This document shows, piece after piece, positions 9,547 to 18,055 of a DNA stretch of 64,000 nt (the stretch's first letter is position 1; every line of letters starts with the position of its first letter). The notes under the pieces are model-generated. The model saw only the letters and a program-made list of their open reading frames with translations, had not been told where the DNA came from and did not search any database. Source of the stretch: Plantibacter sp. VKM Ac-2880 (GTDB taxonomy: Bacteria > Actinomycetota > Actinomycetes > Actinomycetales > Microbacteriaceae); NCBI RefSeq assembly GCF_015351235.1, contig NZ_JADKSJ010000001.1:850189-914188 (forward strand), given 5' to 3'. The position numbers were made by a program, and so were the translations under genes.

Positions 9547-10548
9547 ATGGCGAGTCAGGACTGGTTCGACAAGGACTTCTACAAGGTCCTCGGCGTCTCG
9601 AAGGATGTCACGCCGGCGGAGCTGAAGAAGGTCTACCGGAAGCTCGCCAGGCAGTATCACCCGGACTCCAACCCGGGCGATGCGAAAGCCGAGGCGAAGT
9701 TCAAGGAGATCAGCGAGGCCCACTCCGTGCTCGGCGACCCCGAGCAGCGCAAGGAGTACGACGCCGTGCGCGCGATGGGCGGTGGAGCACGCTTCACCGC
9801 TCCGGGCGCCGGCGGCGGTCAGGGCGGCTTCGAGGACGTCTTCGGGTCGATGTTCGGTGGGGGTGCCGGTGGCGGCGGGCGCCAGAGCTACAGCTACCAG
9901 CAGGCCCCTCCGGGCTACGAGGACATCCTGGGCGGCATGTTCGGCCAGGGTGGCTTCGGCCAGACGACCGGCGGGTTCCGCGGCTACGGCGGACCGACAC
10001 CCGGACGCGACATCACCGCGCACACGACGATCGACTTCATCACGGCCACCCAGGGCGACACCATCTCCCTGCAGACCTCCGAGGGACGCACCATCAAGGT
10101 GAAGATCCCGGCAGGGGTGTCCGACGGCCAGAAGATCCGACTGCGCGGCAAGGGACAGCCGAGTCCGGACGGCGGTGAGGCCGGCGATATCGTGGTCACC
10201 GTGAGTGTCCGCAAGCATCCCGTGTTCGAACGCGACGGTCTGAACCTCCGCGTCACCGTGCCGGTCACTTTCGTGGAGGCCGCGCTCGGCGCGACGATCG
10301 AGGTTCCGACGCTCGGCGGCGAACCCGTCAAGCTGCGGGTCGCCCCCGGTACGCCGAGCGGACGCGTGCTCCGCGTCAAGGGTCGGGGCGTCGCGACGAC
10401 GAAGGGCACGGGCGACCTGCTCGCCGTCGTGCAGATCGTCGTTCCGGCACACCTCGGCGGCGAGGCGAAGGAAGCACTCGAACGGTTCCACGAGTTGGAG
10501 CCGAAGGACAATCCCCGCGACGAGCTCATCGCCCGCGCGCGGGGCTAG
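9547..10548 (+). CDS. dnaJ: J-domain co-chaperone DnaJ without zinc-finger domain (type II)
   Basis: A 333-residue protein starting 2 nt after grpE. The J-domain is residues about 9-75 with the HPD triad in RQYHPDSNPG. A Gly/Phe-rich linker (about 77-155, several GGMFG-like repeats) leads to two C-terminal substrate-binding beta domains (about 160-320, including VKIPAGVSDGQKIRLRGKGQ). None of the four CxxCxGxG zinc motifs of classical DnaJ is present, so it is a class B/CbpA-like J-protein in the position normally held by DnaJ. It stimulates DnaK ATP hydrolysis and delivers clients. Confidence 0.95.
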   Translation: MASQDWFDKDFYKVLGVSKDVTPAELKKVYRKLARQYHPDSNPGDAKAEAKFKEISEAHSVLGDPEQRKEYDAVRAMGGGARFTAPGAGGGQGGFEDVFGSMFGGGAGGGGRQSYSYQQAPPGYEDILGGMFGQGGFGQTTGGFRGYGGPTPGRDITAHTTIDFITATQGDTISLQTSEGRTIKVKIPAGVSDGQKIRLRGKGQPSPDGGEAGDIVVTVSVRKHPVFERDGLNLRVTVPVTFVEAALGATIEVPTLGGEPVKLRVAPGTPSGRVLRVKGRGVATTKGTGDLLAVVQIVVPAHLGGEAKEALERFHELEPKDNPRDELIARARG

Positions 10549-10572
10549 GCACCACCGGAAGGGATTGGGCGC

Positions 10573-10989
10573 ATGGACGAGAACTCGCCGGTCTTCGCGA
10601 TCGCGATGGCTGCTGAGCTCGCCGGCATGCACCCGCAGACCCTCCGGCAGTACGACCGGCTCGGCCTCGTGTCACCCACGAGGACGGCCGGGAAGTCGCG
10701 CCGGTATTCGATGCGCGACATCGCCCAGCTCCGGGAGGTCTCCCGGCTGAGCGCCGAGGGCGTCAGCCTGGAGGGCATCTCCCGCATCCTGACCCTGGAG
10801 AACGAGGTCACCTCGCTCCAGGGTCGGGTGCGCGAGCTGGAGCACGCCCTCGCCAACGCCCTGCTGCGGTCCCCGGGCAACCGGGTGTTCGCCGCCGGCA
10901 TGGAGGGCAGTGTCGTCCCGATGCGGAGCGGCACCCGCACCCGCCGTCGCACCGAGGTCGTCGTCTGGCGACCGTCGCTCTCCGAATAA
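10573..10989 (+). CDS. hspR: Heat-shock repressor HspR (MerR family)
   Basis: A 138-residue MerR-type regulator. The winged helix-turn-helix spans residues about 4-70 (AAELAGMHPQTLRQYDRLGL, then RRYSMRDIAQLREV), a coiled-coil segment LENEVTSLQGRVRELEHAL follows at about 76-95, and the C-terminus has the VVVWRP motif typical of HspR. It closes the dnaK operon and should bind the HAIR sites at 4019, 6802, 6854 and 31080, repressing clpC, its own operon and clpB until DnaK is titrated by misfolded protein. That feedback is established for actinobacterial HspR. Confidence 0.95.
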   Translation: MDENSPVFAIAMAAELAGMHPQTLRQYDRLGLVSPTRTAGKSRRYSMRDIAQLREVSRLSAEGVSLEGISRILTLENEVTSLQGRVRELEHALANALLRSPGNRVFAAGMEGSVVPMRSGTRTRRRTEVVVWRPSLSE

Positions 10990-10998
10990 CCGACCACC

Positions 10999-11044
10999 GC
11001 GCACCCCTGGTCGTCGTCCCGAGTGGATGACGGCGCGGGTGCGC
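10999..11044 (+). terminator. Hairpin after hspR, end of the dnaK operon
   Basis: GCGCACCC (10999-11006) and GGGTGCGC (11037-11044) are perfect arms 10 nt after the hspR stop, with weaker inner pairing. No T-tract follows, as is usual in high-GC actinobacteria. Confidence 0.55.
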
Positions 11045-11067
11045 TGTCGTATGCGTAGGGTTGGGGC

Positions 11068-11730
11068 ATGAGCGCGCAGCCCGTGGTGACGAAGCCGGAT
11101 CCGGCACAGACCGCTCCGGCGACCGCCCGGCGGCGACGTGGCGCCCGGCTGACGGGACTCTCGGCCTATCCGCTCATGTACTTCGGCGTCATCGCCGGGG
11201 TCCTCCCGCTCGTCACCCTCGTCGTGATCGGTGCGTCGATCCTGTTCGGCGTGCTCTTCGGCGCCGGCGAGGCGGAGTGGGTCGACGGCTTCTCACGCGC
11301 GTTCGGGTTCATCCTGCTCTTCCTGACGCCGCCGTTCGGCGCCTGGGTGTGGGGCTACGTCGCCGTCGGCGTCGTCGCCTTCCTCGGCGGCATCGCCCTC
11401 AGTCTGCGGATCCTGCGCAGCCACGGCGTGCGTCGTGCCGGGGCCGTCACGCACTGGGGCATGTGGGCGACGGTGCCGTTGCAGCTCGTCTTCGCCGTCG
11501 TCAGCCTCCTCGTCGTCGTCGGAGCGACCGCCTCCCTGCGGGCCGGGGACGCGAGCGGGGTCGAGACCGTGCGGGCGTTCGGTCAGGGGATCGCCATCGC
11601 GACCGGCGTGAACCTCCTCGTCTCCGCCGGCCTCGGCGTCCTCATCTTCCCGGCCGTCCTCCGAGCCGTGAAGGCGGAGAAACCCGCGAAGGCGCAGCGA
11701 CCGGGGAAGCGCTTGCGGCGCCGCGGCTGA
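11068..11730 (+). CDS. Four-helix membrane protein of unknown function
   Basis: A 220-residue protein with an Arg-rich cytoplasmic N-terminus and four predicted membrane spans: about residues 34-68, 80-115, 132-155 and 175-200; the C-terminus is basic (KAEKPAKAQRPGKRLRRRG). The ATG lies 6 nt after a TAGGGT -10 element (11056-11061), suggesting a leaderless mRNA. I do not recognise a family. It stands between the dnaK operon and a methyltransferase gene with its own promoter, so no shared function is implied. Confidence 0.72.
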   Translation: MSAQPVVTKPDPAQTAPATARRRRGARLTGLSAYPLMYFGVIAGVLPLVTLVVIGASILFGVLFGAGEAEWVDGFSRAFGFILLFLTPPFGAWVWGYVAVGVVAFLGGIALSLRILRSHGVRRAGAVTHWGMWATVPLQLVFAVVSLLVVVGATASLRAGDASGVETVRAFGQGIAIATGVNLLVSAGLGVLIFPAVLRAVKAEKPAKAQRPGKRLRRRG

Positions 11731-11772
11731 GCCCGCGAAGCCCTGCCGACGACCCGCCGGTACGCTGAGGGG

Positions 11773-12975
11773 ATGCCCGAGTTCTCCTTCGACGCCCTGC
11801 GTCGGTTCCCCGATCACGAGGCATCGAACCTCTTCGCCGTCGACGCGACCGACCGGTTGCTGCTCGACGAAGCGGCCGCGGCCCTCGACGGGCGGGTACC
11901 CGGCGCCGGCGAGATCGTCGTCGTCGGTGACGCCTACGGCGCGCTGACGCTCGGCGCGATCGCCCTGCTCGGGGCGACGGACGTCCGGGTCCACCAGGAC
12001 GCCGCGGTCGGCGAGCGTGCCCTCGCGGCGAACGCCGAACGGCTCGGCTTCGACGACGGCTTCCGCAACCTGCCGCTCGGCGAGGAGCTGTTCGCGGGCG
12101 CATCGCTCGTGCTCCTCCAGCTCCCGAAGCACCTCGAAGCGCTGCACGAGATCGCCGCCGCCGTGGCCCGCTGGAGCACGGCCGACGTCCGCCTGCTTGC
12201 CGGCGGGCGGGTGAAGCACCTGACGCCCGCGATGAACGACGTCCTGGGACGGAGCTTCTCGACCGTCGCCGCGAGCCTGGCCCGGCAGAAGTCCCGGGTG
12301 CTCCGCGCGAGCGGACCGGTGGTCGCCGTCGGCGCCGAGGGCCGGCCTGCCGACGCCGACACCACGGCATCGACCGCGCTGCGCACCGAGCACCACGCCG
12401 ACATCGGCCTGACCATCGCCGCCACCGGCACCGCGTTCGCGGGCACGAAGCTCGACATCGGCACCCGGTTCCTGCTCGAGCTGCTGCCGGACATCGCGCC
12501 GACAGCCCGGACGGCCATCGACCTCGGCTGCGGCACCGGCGTCCTCGCGGTGTCACTCGCCATCGAACGACCCGAGCTCGCAGTCATCGCGACCGATCAG
12601 TCCGCCGCCGCGGTCACGTCGACGACCGCGACCATCGCCGCCAACGACGACGCGGACCGCCGGTTGGCCGAGCGCATCACGGTCGTCCGCGACGACGGCC
12701 TGTCCACGCAGCCGGACGCGTCAGCCGACCTCATCGTCCTGAACCCGCCGTTCCACAGCGGCACCACCGTCCACACCGGCGTCGCACACGACCTCTTCGC
12801 CGAGGCAGCTCGCGTCCTGCAGCCGGGCGGCACCCTCGCCGTCGTGTGGAACTCGCACCTCGGCTACCGGGCGGCGCTCGAACGGCTCGTCGGTCCGACC
12901 ACGCAGCTCGCGCGGAACCAGAAGTTCACGGTGACGCTCTCGCACCCCCGGGCCACCGGCGGCACCACCAGCTGA
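11773..12975 (+). CDS. Class I SAM-dependent methyltransferase, RsmC/RlmG-like
   Basis: A 400-residue protein with two methyltransferase-like halves. The N-terminal half (about 30-150) is a degenerate Rossmann unit (EIVVVGDAYGALTLGAIALL). The C-terminal half holds motif I TAIDLGCGTGVLAVSLA (about 240-256) and the catalytic motif LIVLNPPFHSG (about 317-327); NPPF is the hallmark of N-methyltransferases acting on exocyclic amino groups of rRNA guanines. The duplicated layout resembles RsmC (16S G1207) and RlmG (23S G1835). Which base is modified cannot be told from sequence. The ATG is 6 nt after TACGCT (11761-11766), a leaderless-type start. Confidence 0.85.
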   Translation: MPEFSFDALRRFPDHEASNLFAVDATDRLLLDEAAAALDGRVPGAGEIVVVGDAYGALTLGAIALLGATDVRVHQDAAVGERALAANAERLGFDDGFRNLPLGEELFAGASLVLLQLPKHLEALHEIAAAVARWSTADVRLLAGGRVKHLTPAMNDVLGRSFSTVAASLARQKSRVLRASGPVVAVGAEGRPADADTTASTALRTEHHADIGLTIAATGTAFAGTKLDIGTRFLLELLPDIAPTARTAIDLGCGTGVLAVSLAIERPELAVIATDQSAAAVTSTTATIAANDDADRRLAERITVVRDDGLSTQPDASADLIVLNPPFHSGTTVHTGVAHDLFAEAARVLQPGGTLAVVWNSHLGYRAALERLVGPTTQLARNQKFTVTLSHPRATGGTTS

Positions 12976-13082
12976 CCTCGGAGGGTCGACGTCGGGCGGC
13001 GCTGCCCAGTCGTTCGAGGCGTCCGAGTCGAGGGCGCCCCGGGTCTCAGCCCAGGTGCGGGACTGGCCCGTATGCTGGCCCG

Positions 13083-14000
13083 ATGTCCGAGCCGTCCCTG
13101 CCAGCCGACGCAGCGGGTCGCGGCTCCCGCCGGGCGGGCGGACACGAGCTCACGGCAGTCGAGCGGTGGATCGACGACCGTGCGAACCGGCTCCTGCGGG
13201 ACGCCCCCGGCGGCGGGGTGCGCGCACGGCTCGTCGAGTTCCTCGTGTTCGGAGCGAAGCAGGCCTGGGCGTGCGTCTTCGGTGCCGCGATGCTCCTCGT
13301 CATCGTCGCCGCCCGACTCTGGTACCCGGACGACGTCTGGCTGGCCCGCAACGACGCCCTCGTCGTCGCCGCCGTCGTGATCCAGGTGGTCATGATCGCC
13401 ACCCGGCTGGAGACCGGCCGCGAGCTGTGGGTGATCGTCCTGTTCCACCTCGTCGGGACGGGCATGGAGCTCTTCAAGACCGGCGTCGGGTCGTGGGAGT
13501 ACGACGGCGGCGGGGTCCTCCATCTCGGCGCCGTGCCGCTGTACACGGGGTTCATGTACGCGGCGGTGGGCTCGTACCTGGTGCGCGTGTACCGGCTGTT
13601 CGACCTCCGGTTCGACCGCTACCCGCGCGTCTGGCTGACCACCCTGATCGCCGCGGGCATCTACGTCAACTTCTTCAGCCAGCACTACGTCGTCGACCTG
13701 CGGTGGGTGCTCCTCGCGGCCGTCCTCGTCGTGTTCGCCCGGACGATCATGCACTTCCGGGTCTTCCGCCGGACGTATCGGATGCCGGTGCTGCTCGCCT
13801 TCCTCCTCGTCGCCGGGTTCATCTGGATCGCCGAGAACATCGGTACCGTCACCGGCGCCTGGCTCTACCCGAACCAGGAGGACGGGTGGCAGCTCGTGCC
13901 GCTGACGAAGCTCGTGTCGTGGTTCCTGCTCATGATGATCTCCGTCGTGATGGTGACGTGGGTCTACCCACCGAAGCGGCCGGATCCCCGTCCGGCCTGA
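13083..14000 (+). CDS. DUF817 family integral membrane protein
   Basis: A 305-residue protein with about eight membrane spans after a soluble stretch of 50 residues. Recognisable DUF817 features are FGAKQAWACVFGAAML, LFKTGVGSWEYD (about 135-146), VPLYTGFMYAAVGSYLVR and ENIGTVTGAWLYPNQ near residue 260. The family is named after B. subtilis YoaT-like proteins and its function is unknown. The ATG at 13083 was chosen because TATGCT at 13071-13076 lies 6 nt before it, the leaderless pattern of this genome; the open frame runs further upstream but there it lies inside the methyltransferase gene. Confidence 0.85.
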   Translation: MSEPSLPADAAGRGSRRAGGHELTAVERWIDDRANRLLRDAPGGGVRARLVEFLVFGAKQAWACVFGAAMLLVIVAARLWYPDDVWLARNDALVVAAVVIQVVMIATRLETGRELWVIVLFHLVGTGMELFKTGVGSWEYDGGGVLHLGAVPLYTGFMYAAVGSYLVRVYRLFDLRFDRYPRVWLTTLIAAGIYVNFFSQHYVVDLRWVLLAAVLVVFARTIMHFRVFRRTYRMPVLLAFLLVAGFIWIAENIGTVTGAWLYPNQEDGWQLVPLTKLVSWFLLMMISVVMVTWVYPPKRPDPRPA

Positions 14001-14104
14001 ACCGCCGCGGACCGGGGATTGTCGGGCGTGTCCCGGTACCCGGTAGGGTTCCGAAGTGAGCGGCCCGATCCCGGTGTCCCGCTCGTCCATTCCGGAGAGC
14101 AGCC

Positions 14105-15904
14105 ATGGCCCAGCGTCAGCCCCAGGACCCACGGTTCCGCGAACGTGCCGGCGCGCAGCCGCGTCCCGTTCAGGCGCGTCCCGCGCAGCCGGGTGCCGAT
14201 CGGCCGCAATCCGCGCAGCCCGGTCCCGTTCGGCCGGAAGCCGCCCGCCCCTCCGCGATGCCGGTCGTCGGCATCACCGTCCCGGCTGCGGCCGTCGCGC
14301 CCCTGCCCCGGACGAACCACCTCTTCGCCGGCGCGCAGTTCGCGTTCATCGCCTCGATCGTGATGCTCGGTGGGTACATCGGCCTCACCTCGACCTGGAC
14401 GCTCCTGGCACCCGACTTCCTCATCGGGCTCTCCCTCACTGCCGCGGCGACCTCCCTGCTCTTCGCGGTGCCGGCGTCGGGTGCGGTCCGGGGGCTGCTC
14501 GTGCTCGTTCCGACGATCGACATGCTCGCTGTGGGGTTCTTCCGCGACACCCTGCCGAATCTGCCGACGTCCGGTCTCCTGATCGTGATCCCCGTGCTCT
14601 GGCTGGCGGGTGGGTTCGGGGTCTCGGCCCTGCCCGTGCCGGTGTTCGGAGCGATCTTCGTCTCCCTCGTCCCGGTGGCGCGCGCGGGAGCCTGGCCGAC
14701 GACGCCCGGCGGTTGGGGCGCCATCTGCATCCTGCCGGCGCTCGTCCTCATCATCACCGTGACCGTGCACCTGGCCGCCCGACAACTCCGTGCGCACGAG
14801 GGACGCGCGCGCATCGCGCTCGCCGCGGCGACCGAGGCGGCCGCCGTCGCCACGACCGTGGCGGAGTCCGTGGACGCCGCCGTGGTCTTCTTCCGCCCCG
14901 ACGGTTCGGCAGCGATCCGCAACCAGGCGACCTACGAACAGGCTGCGCTGGCAGGGTTCGACCCGAAGACCCGCTCCGGTGTCCACGTGTACGCGGCCGA
15001 CCGGATCACGAGGTTGCGGCCCGAACAGCAGGTCATCAACCGGGCGCTCCGCGGGGAGAGCTTCCGCGGCGAGCTGTACTGGGTGGGGGAACCGGGCGAC
15101 CAACGCGCCATCATCGGGAATGCACGACAGGTGCACTCCGAGGACGGCACCTTCCTCGGGACCATCACCGTCGGTCACGACGTCACCGACCTCGCCAACG
15201 CGGTGGCGCTCCGGGAGGCCTTCCTCATCGACGTCTCCCACGAGCTCCGCACCCCGCTGACCTCGATCATCGGGTACCTCGACCTCCTCACCGAGGGGCA
15301 CGACCTCAAGGGACTCGGCCTCGAGCGCGAGGTCGCCACGATCCAGCGCAACGCCGAGCAGTTGTACGCGATCATCGGTGACCTCCTCGCGGCCGGAGAC
15401 GCGGAGATGCGGGTGCGCATCGCGCTCACCGACCTCGGCGACATCGCCAGGGAGAGTGTGGCCGCGATCATGCCGCGCGCCTCCGAGGCCGGGGTCGCCG
15501 TCCGCGCCGAGGTCCCGCCGCACGTCGAACTGGAGGGTGACGGGTCGAGGCTCCGCCAGGTCCTGGACAACCTGCTCTCGAACGCGGTGAAGTACACCCC
15601 GCGCGGTGGTCGCGTCGTCCTGACCGTCTCCGCGGACGACGACACCTCCACCGTCACCGTCGCGGACACCGGTATCGGTATCTCGCCGGACGACCAGCGG
15701 CAGCTCTTCGACCGTTTCTTCCGGGCCAGGGAGGTCCGCGACGAGGCCCAGCCGGGTGTGGGGCTCGGGCTGTCGATCGTGAAGTCGATCACCGAAGCGC
15801 ACCACGGGTGGATCGCCGTGTCGAGCCGCCCCGGCCGCGGCTCCACCTTCACCGTGACCCTGCCACTGCGCCAGCCGCGCGCCGGCACCTCCGCCACCGC
15901 CTGA
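14105..15904 (+). CDS. Orphan membrane-bound PAS histidine kinase
   Basis: A 599-residue sensor kinase. A Pro/Arg-rich cytoplasmic N-terminus (about 1-60) is followed by roughly six membrane helices (about 75-230), a PAS-like domain (about 250-360), the HisKA box LIDVSHELRTPLTSIIGYL with phospho-His near residue 379, and a HATPase domain with N-box LDNLLSNAVKYTPRGG, G1 VADTGIGIS and G2 GVGLGLSIVKS. No response regulator is encoded nearby, so its partner is elsewhere. A TAGGGT at 14044-14049 would start the transcript near 14056, and GGAGAG precedes the ATG at 14105. The stimulus is unknown. Confidence 0.9.
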   Translation: MAQRQPQDPRFRERAGAQPRPVQARPAQPGADRPQSAQPGPVRPEAARPSAMPVVGITVPAAAVAPLPRTNHLFAGAQFAFIASIVMLGGYIGLTSTWTLLAPDFLIGLSLTAAATSLLFAVPASGAVRGLLVLVPTIDMLAVGFFRDTLPNLPTSGLLIVIPVLWLAGGFGVSALPVPVFGAIFVSLVPVARAGAWPTTPGGWGAICILPALVLIITVTVHLAARQLRAHEGRARIALAAATEAAAVATTVAESVDAAVVFFRPDGSAAIRNQATYEQAALAGFDPKTRSGVHVYAADRITRLRPEQQVINRALRGESFRGELYWVGEPGDQRAIIGNARQVHSEDGTFLGTITVGHDVTDLANAVALREAFLIDVSHELRTPLTSIIGYLDLLTEGHDLKGLGLEREVATIQRNAEQLYAIIGDLLAAGDAEMRVRIALTDLGDIARESVAAIMPRASEAGVAVRAEVPPHVELEGDGSRLRQVLDNLLSNAVKYTPRGGRVVLTVSADDDTSTVTVADTGIGISPDDQRQLFDRFFRAREVRDEAQPGVGLGLSIVKSITEAHHGWIAVSSRPGRGSTFTVTLPLRQPRAGTSATA

Positions 15905-15956
15905 ATCGGCCGCCCGCAGGGAGGCGCCGCCGCACGCATCGTGGGAGGCTTGGAGG

Positions 15957-16241
15957 ATGGCGCAGATCCTCGACCAGCCGATCGTCGACGAGGCGACCCT
16001 CACCATGCAACCGTGGGTCACCATCGTGTGGAACGATCCGGTGAACCTCATGTCCTACGTCTCGCTCGTGTTCCGCAGCTACTTCGGCTACACGCACGAG
16101 GAGGCCGAACGACTCATGCTCGCCGTGCACCACGAGGGCCGCGCCGTCGTCGCGACCGGCAACCGCGAGGAGATGGAACGCCACGTCGAAGCCATGCACG
16201 GGTACGGGCTCTGGGCCTCCCTCGCGAAGGCCGACGCATGA
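15957..16241 (+). CDS. clpS: Clp adaptor protein ClpS
   Basis: A 94-residue protein with the ClpS fold markers WVTIVWNDPVNLMSYVSLV, the helix GYTHEEAERLMLAVHHEG and VVATGNREEMERHVEAMHGYGLWAS. ClpS binds the N-domain of ClpC/ClpA and hands over N-degron substrates. Leu/Tyr N-degron pocket residues appear in the usual places (NDP, and MLAVHHEG near 45-52). The ATG is 6 nt after GAGGCT (15945-15950), a leaderless-like start. The next gene overlaps its stop by 4 bp. The ClpC-type protein at 4060 is a possible partner. Confidence 0.96.
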   Translation: MAQILDQPIVDEATLTMQPWVTIVWNDPVNLMSYVSLVFRSYFGYTHEEAERLMLAVHHEGRAVVATGNREEMERHVEAMHGYGLWASLAKADA

Positions 16242-16804
16242 GCGCCTTCGTCCGGCCCCCGGCGGGGCCCGTCGTGCTACGGCTCGACGAGCAGGAGACC
16301 TCGATCCTCGGCCAGCTGGCCGGGCAGCTCGTCGAGATGCTCGAGGACGCGACCCGTGCCGGCCTGGCGAACGCCGTCGAACTCGACCCCGCGATGGCCC
16401 GTCTGGTACCGGAGGGCTACCGCGACGATCCGGAGGCGGCCGCCGAGTTCCGTCGCTTCACCGCCGACGACCTCGTCGGCGGGAAGGTGAACGCCGCCCG
16501 GACCGTGCTGGCCGCGCTCACGACGGACGACGGTGACGCCTCGGTGTCCGGCGCGTCGACCGGACCCGAGGACGGCGCAGCGGTGACGCTCGAGGGCGAG
16601 ACGGCGTGGACGTGGTTGCGGTTCCTCAACGACACCCGGCTCACCATCGCCGCCCGGCTCGGGATCGAGGAGGACGACGCGGAGGGCTTCGAGCCGCCGA
16701 CGCCCGAAGCGGACGACGAGCAGGACCCGCAGCTGATGCTCGCGATCTACTCCTGGCTCGGCTACCTGCAGGAGTCGATCGTCGCGGTGCTCGACGAAGC
16801 CTGA
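16238..16804 (+). CDS. DUF2017 family protein downstream of clpS
   Basis: A 188-residue soluble, acidic protein whose ATG overlaps the clpS stop (ATGA), so the two are translationally coupled. The N-terminal part (VVLRLDEQETSILGQLAGQLVEML) and the C-terminal helix pair (WTWLRFLNDTRLTIAARLGI, and LMLAIYSWLGYLQESIVAVL) match the DUF2017 family, which is almost always next to clpS in actinobacteria. The function is unknown; linkage suggests a role in Clp-dependent proteolysis (inference). Confidence 0.88.
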   Translation: MSAFVRPPAGPVVLRLDEQETSILGQLAGQLVEMLEDATRAGLANAVELDPAMARLVPEGYRDDPEAAAEFRRFTADDLVGGKVNAARTVLAALTTDDGDASVSGASTGPEDGAAVTLEGETAWTWLRFLNDTRLTIAARLGIEEDDAEGFEPPTPEADDEQDPQLMLAIYSWLGYLQESIVAVLDEA

Positions 16805-16840
16805 GCGGCTCCGCGAGCGCCACGGGTAGCCTTGGGGACC

Positions 16841-18046
16841 ATGCACATCCTCGTCTTCAGCGACCAGCATCCCGAGTCGTCCGGCGGGGCCCAGGTCTCG
16901 ATCCGTCTGCAGCGGCGCTTCCTGGAGGCGGCCGGTCACACCGTGACGGTCTGTGCACCGCGGATGCACCAGACCCACGACGACGACCCGCACTACCTCG
17001 ACACCCCGTCGATCCCCATCACGCTCGACCGCGAGTACTCCATGACCGTGCCCGGCCGGCTCACCGACCGGTGGCTCGACGCGCGTCTGGCCGCGCTGCC
17101 ACCGGTCGACGTCGTGCACGTGCAGGCCGACTTCTGGCAGGCGATCACCGCCTACCGGTACGCCGAGCGGCACGGGATCCCGGCCGTGCACACGATGCAC
17201 AACCGGATGGACGTCGGGATCGAGCAGACGATGCCGGCCCCTGAGCTCGTCATCGGCGCCCTCTCCTGGTGGCAGCGCCGAGTGCTCCGTCCGCGCCTCT
17301 CGACCCTGCCCACCGGCGTGTGGGCTTACCTTCAGGAGTTCGCCAAGCGCGCGGCCGTCGTCATCGCGCCGTCCCACCACTTCGCCCGGGTCCTCCGCGA
17401 GCAGGGCGTGACCGCGGACGCCGAGGTGCTCTCGACGGGTGTGGACGACGCGGTCCTCGATGAGATCCTCGACGAACGCGCCACGACGCTCCAGGTGCCG
17501 CACCGCCTGCCGTCCTTCGTGTGGATCGGTCGGTTCAGCCAGGAGAAACGGCTCATGGAGTTCCTCGAGGCCGTCCGGCTGGCCGAGGTCGACGCGGTGT
17601 TCCGCCTGTACGGGGCCGGCCTCCTGCTGTCGAAAGCGCAGGCGTTCGTCGCGGAGCACGACCTCGCCGACAACATCGTCTTCGCCGGGCGCGTGTCCTA
17701 CCCGGATTCCCTCCGCGCCATCGCCGACGCCGACGCCCTCGTGCAGACCTCGATCGGGTTCGAGACGCAGGGCATGACCGTGTTCGAGGCCGCCGCCCTC
17801 GGCACGCCCTCGATCATCAGCGACCCGAACATCGCCGCCGAACTGCCCACCGGCACGATGTGGCAGCCGACGGACGGCAGCGTCGAGGCGCTCGCCGCAT
17901 CGATCCGCCGCGCCGTCACCGACATCGACGCCGGTACGGCACCCGTCGTCCCGCTGGAACTCGCGCGCACCCTCCGTCAGTCGGCCCAGACCACCCGGCT
18001 CGTCGCCCTCTACGAGGCCGCCGTGGCGGATGGAGTGGCGCGCTAG
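16841..18046 (+). CDS. Family 4 glycosyltransferase
   Basis: A 401-residue GT-B enzyme. It opens MHILVFSDQHPESSGGAQVS, with the glycine-rich acceptor-side loop, and has HTMHNRMDVG, APSHHFARVL, the mid-linker FVWIGRFSQEKRL (about 228-240, nucleotide-sugar contact) and FETQGMTVFEAAALGTPSI, which carries the E-x7-E motif of GT4 enzymes. Donor and acceptor cannot be read from sequence. The ATG at 16841 lies 8 nt after TAGCCT (16827-16832); a TTG three codons upstream would overlap that element. A second glycosyltransferase of MGDG-synthase type follows, which suggests glycolipid assembly. Confidence 0.9.
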   Translation: MHILVFSDQHPESSGGAQVSIRLQRRFLEAAGHTVTVCAPRMHQTHDDDPHYLDTPSIPITLDREYSMTVPGRLTDRWLDARLAALPPVDVVHVQADFWQAITAYRYAERHGIPAVHTMHNRMDVGIEQTMPAPELVIGALSWWQRRVLRPRLSTLPTGVWAYLQEFAKRAAVVIAPSHHFARVLREQGVTADAEVLSTGVDDAVLDEILDERATTLQVPHRLPSFVWIGRFSQEKRLMEFLEAVRLAEVDAVFRLYGAGLLLSKAQAFVAEHDLADNIVFAGRVSYPDSLRAIADADALVQTSIGFETQGMTVFEAAALGTPSIISDPNIAAELPTGTMWQPTDGSVEALAASIRRAVTDIDAGTAPVVPLELARTLRQSAQTTRLVALYEAAVADGVAR

Positions 18047-18055
18047 CATCGCCTC

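Noticed and set aside
14056..15381. + strand frame starting at a GTG 6 nt after TAGGGT, 441 codons
   Set aside because: The start signal is real but the frame is a Arg/Pro-rich shadow of the kinase; the -10 element more likely drives a short leader for the kinase at 14105.
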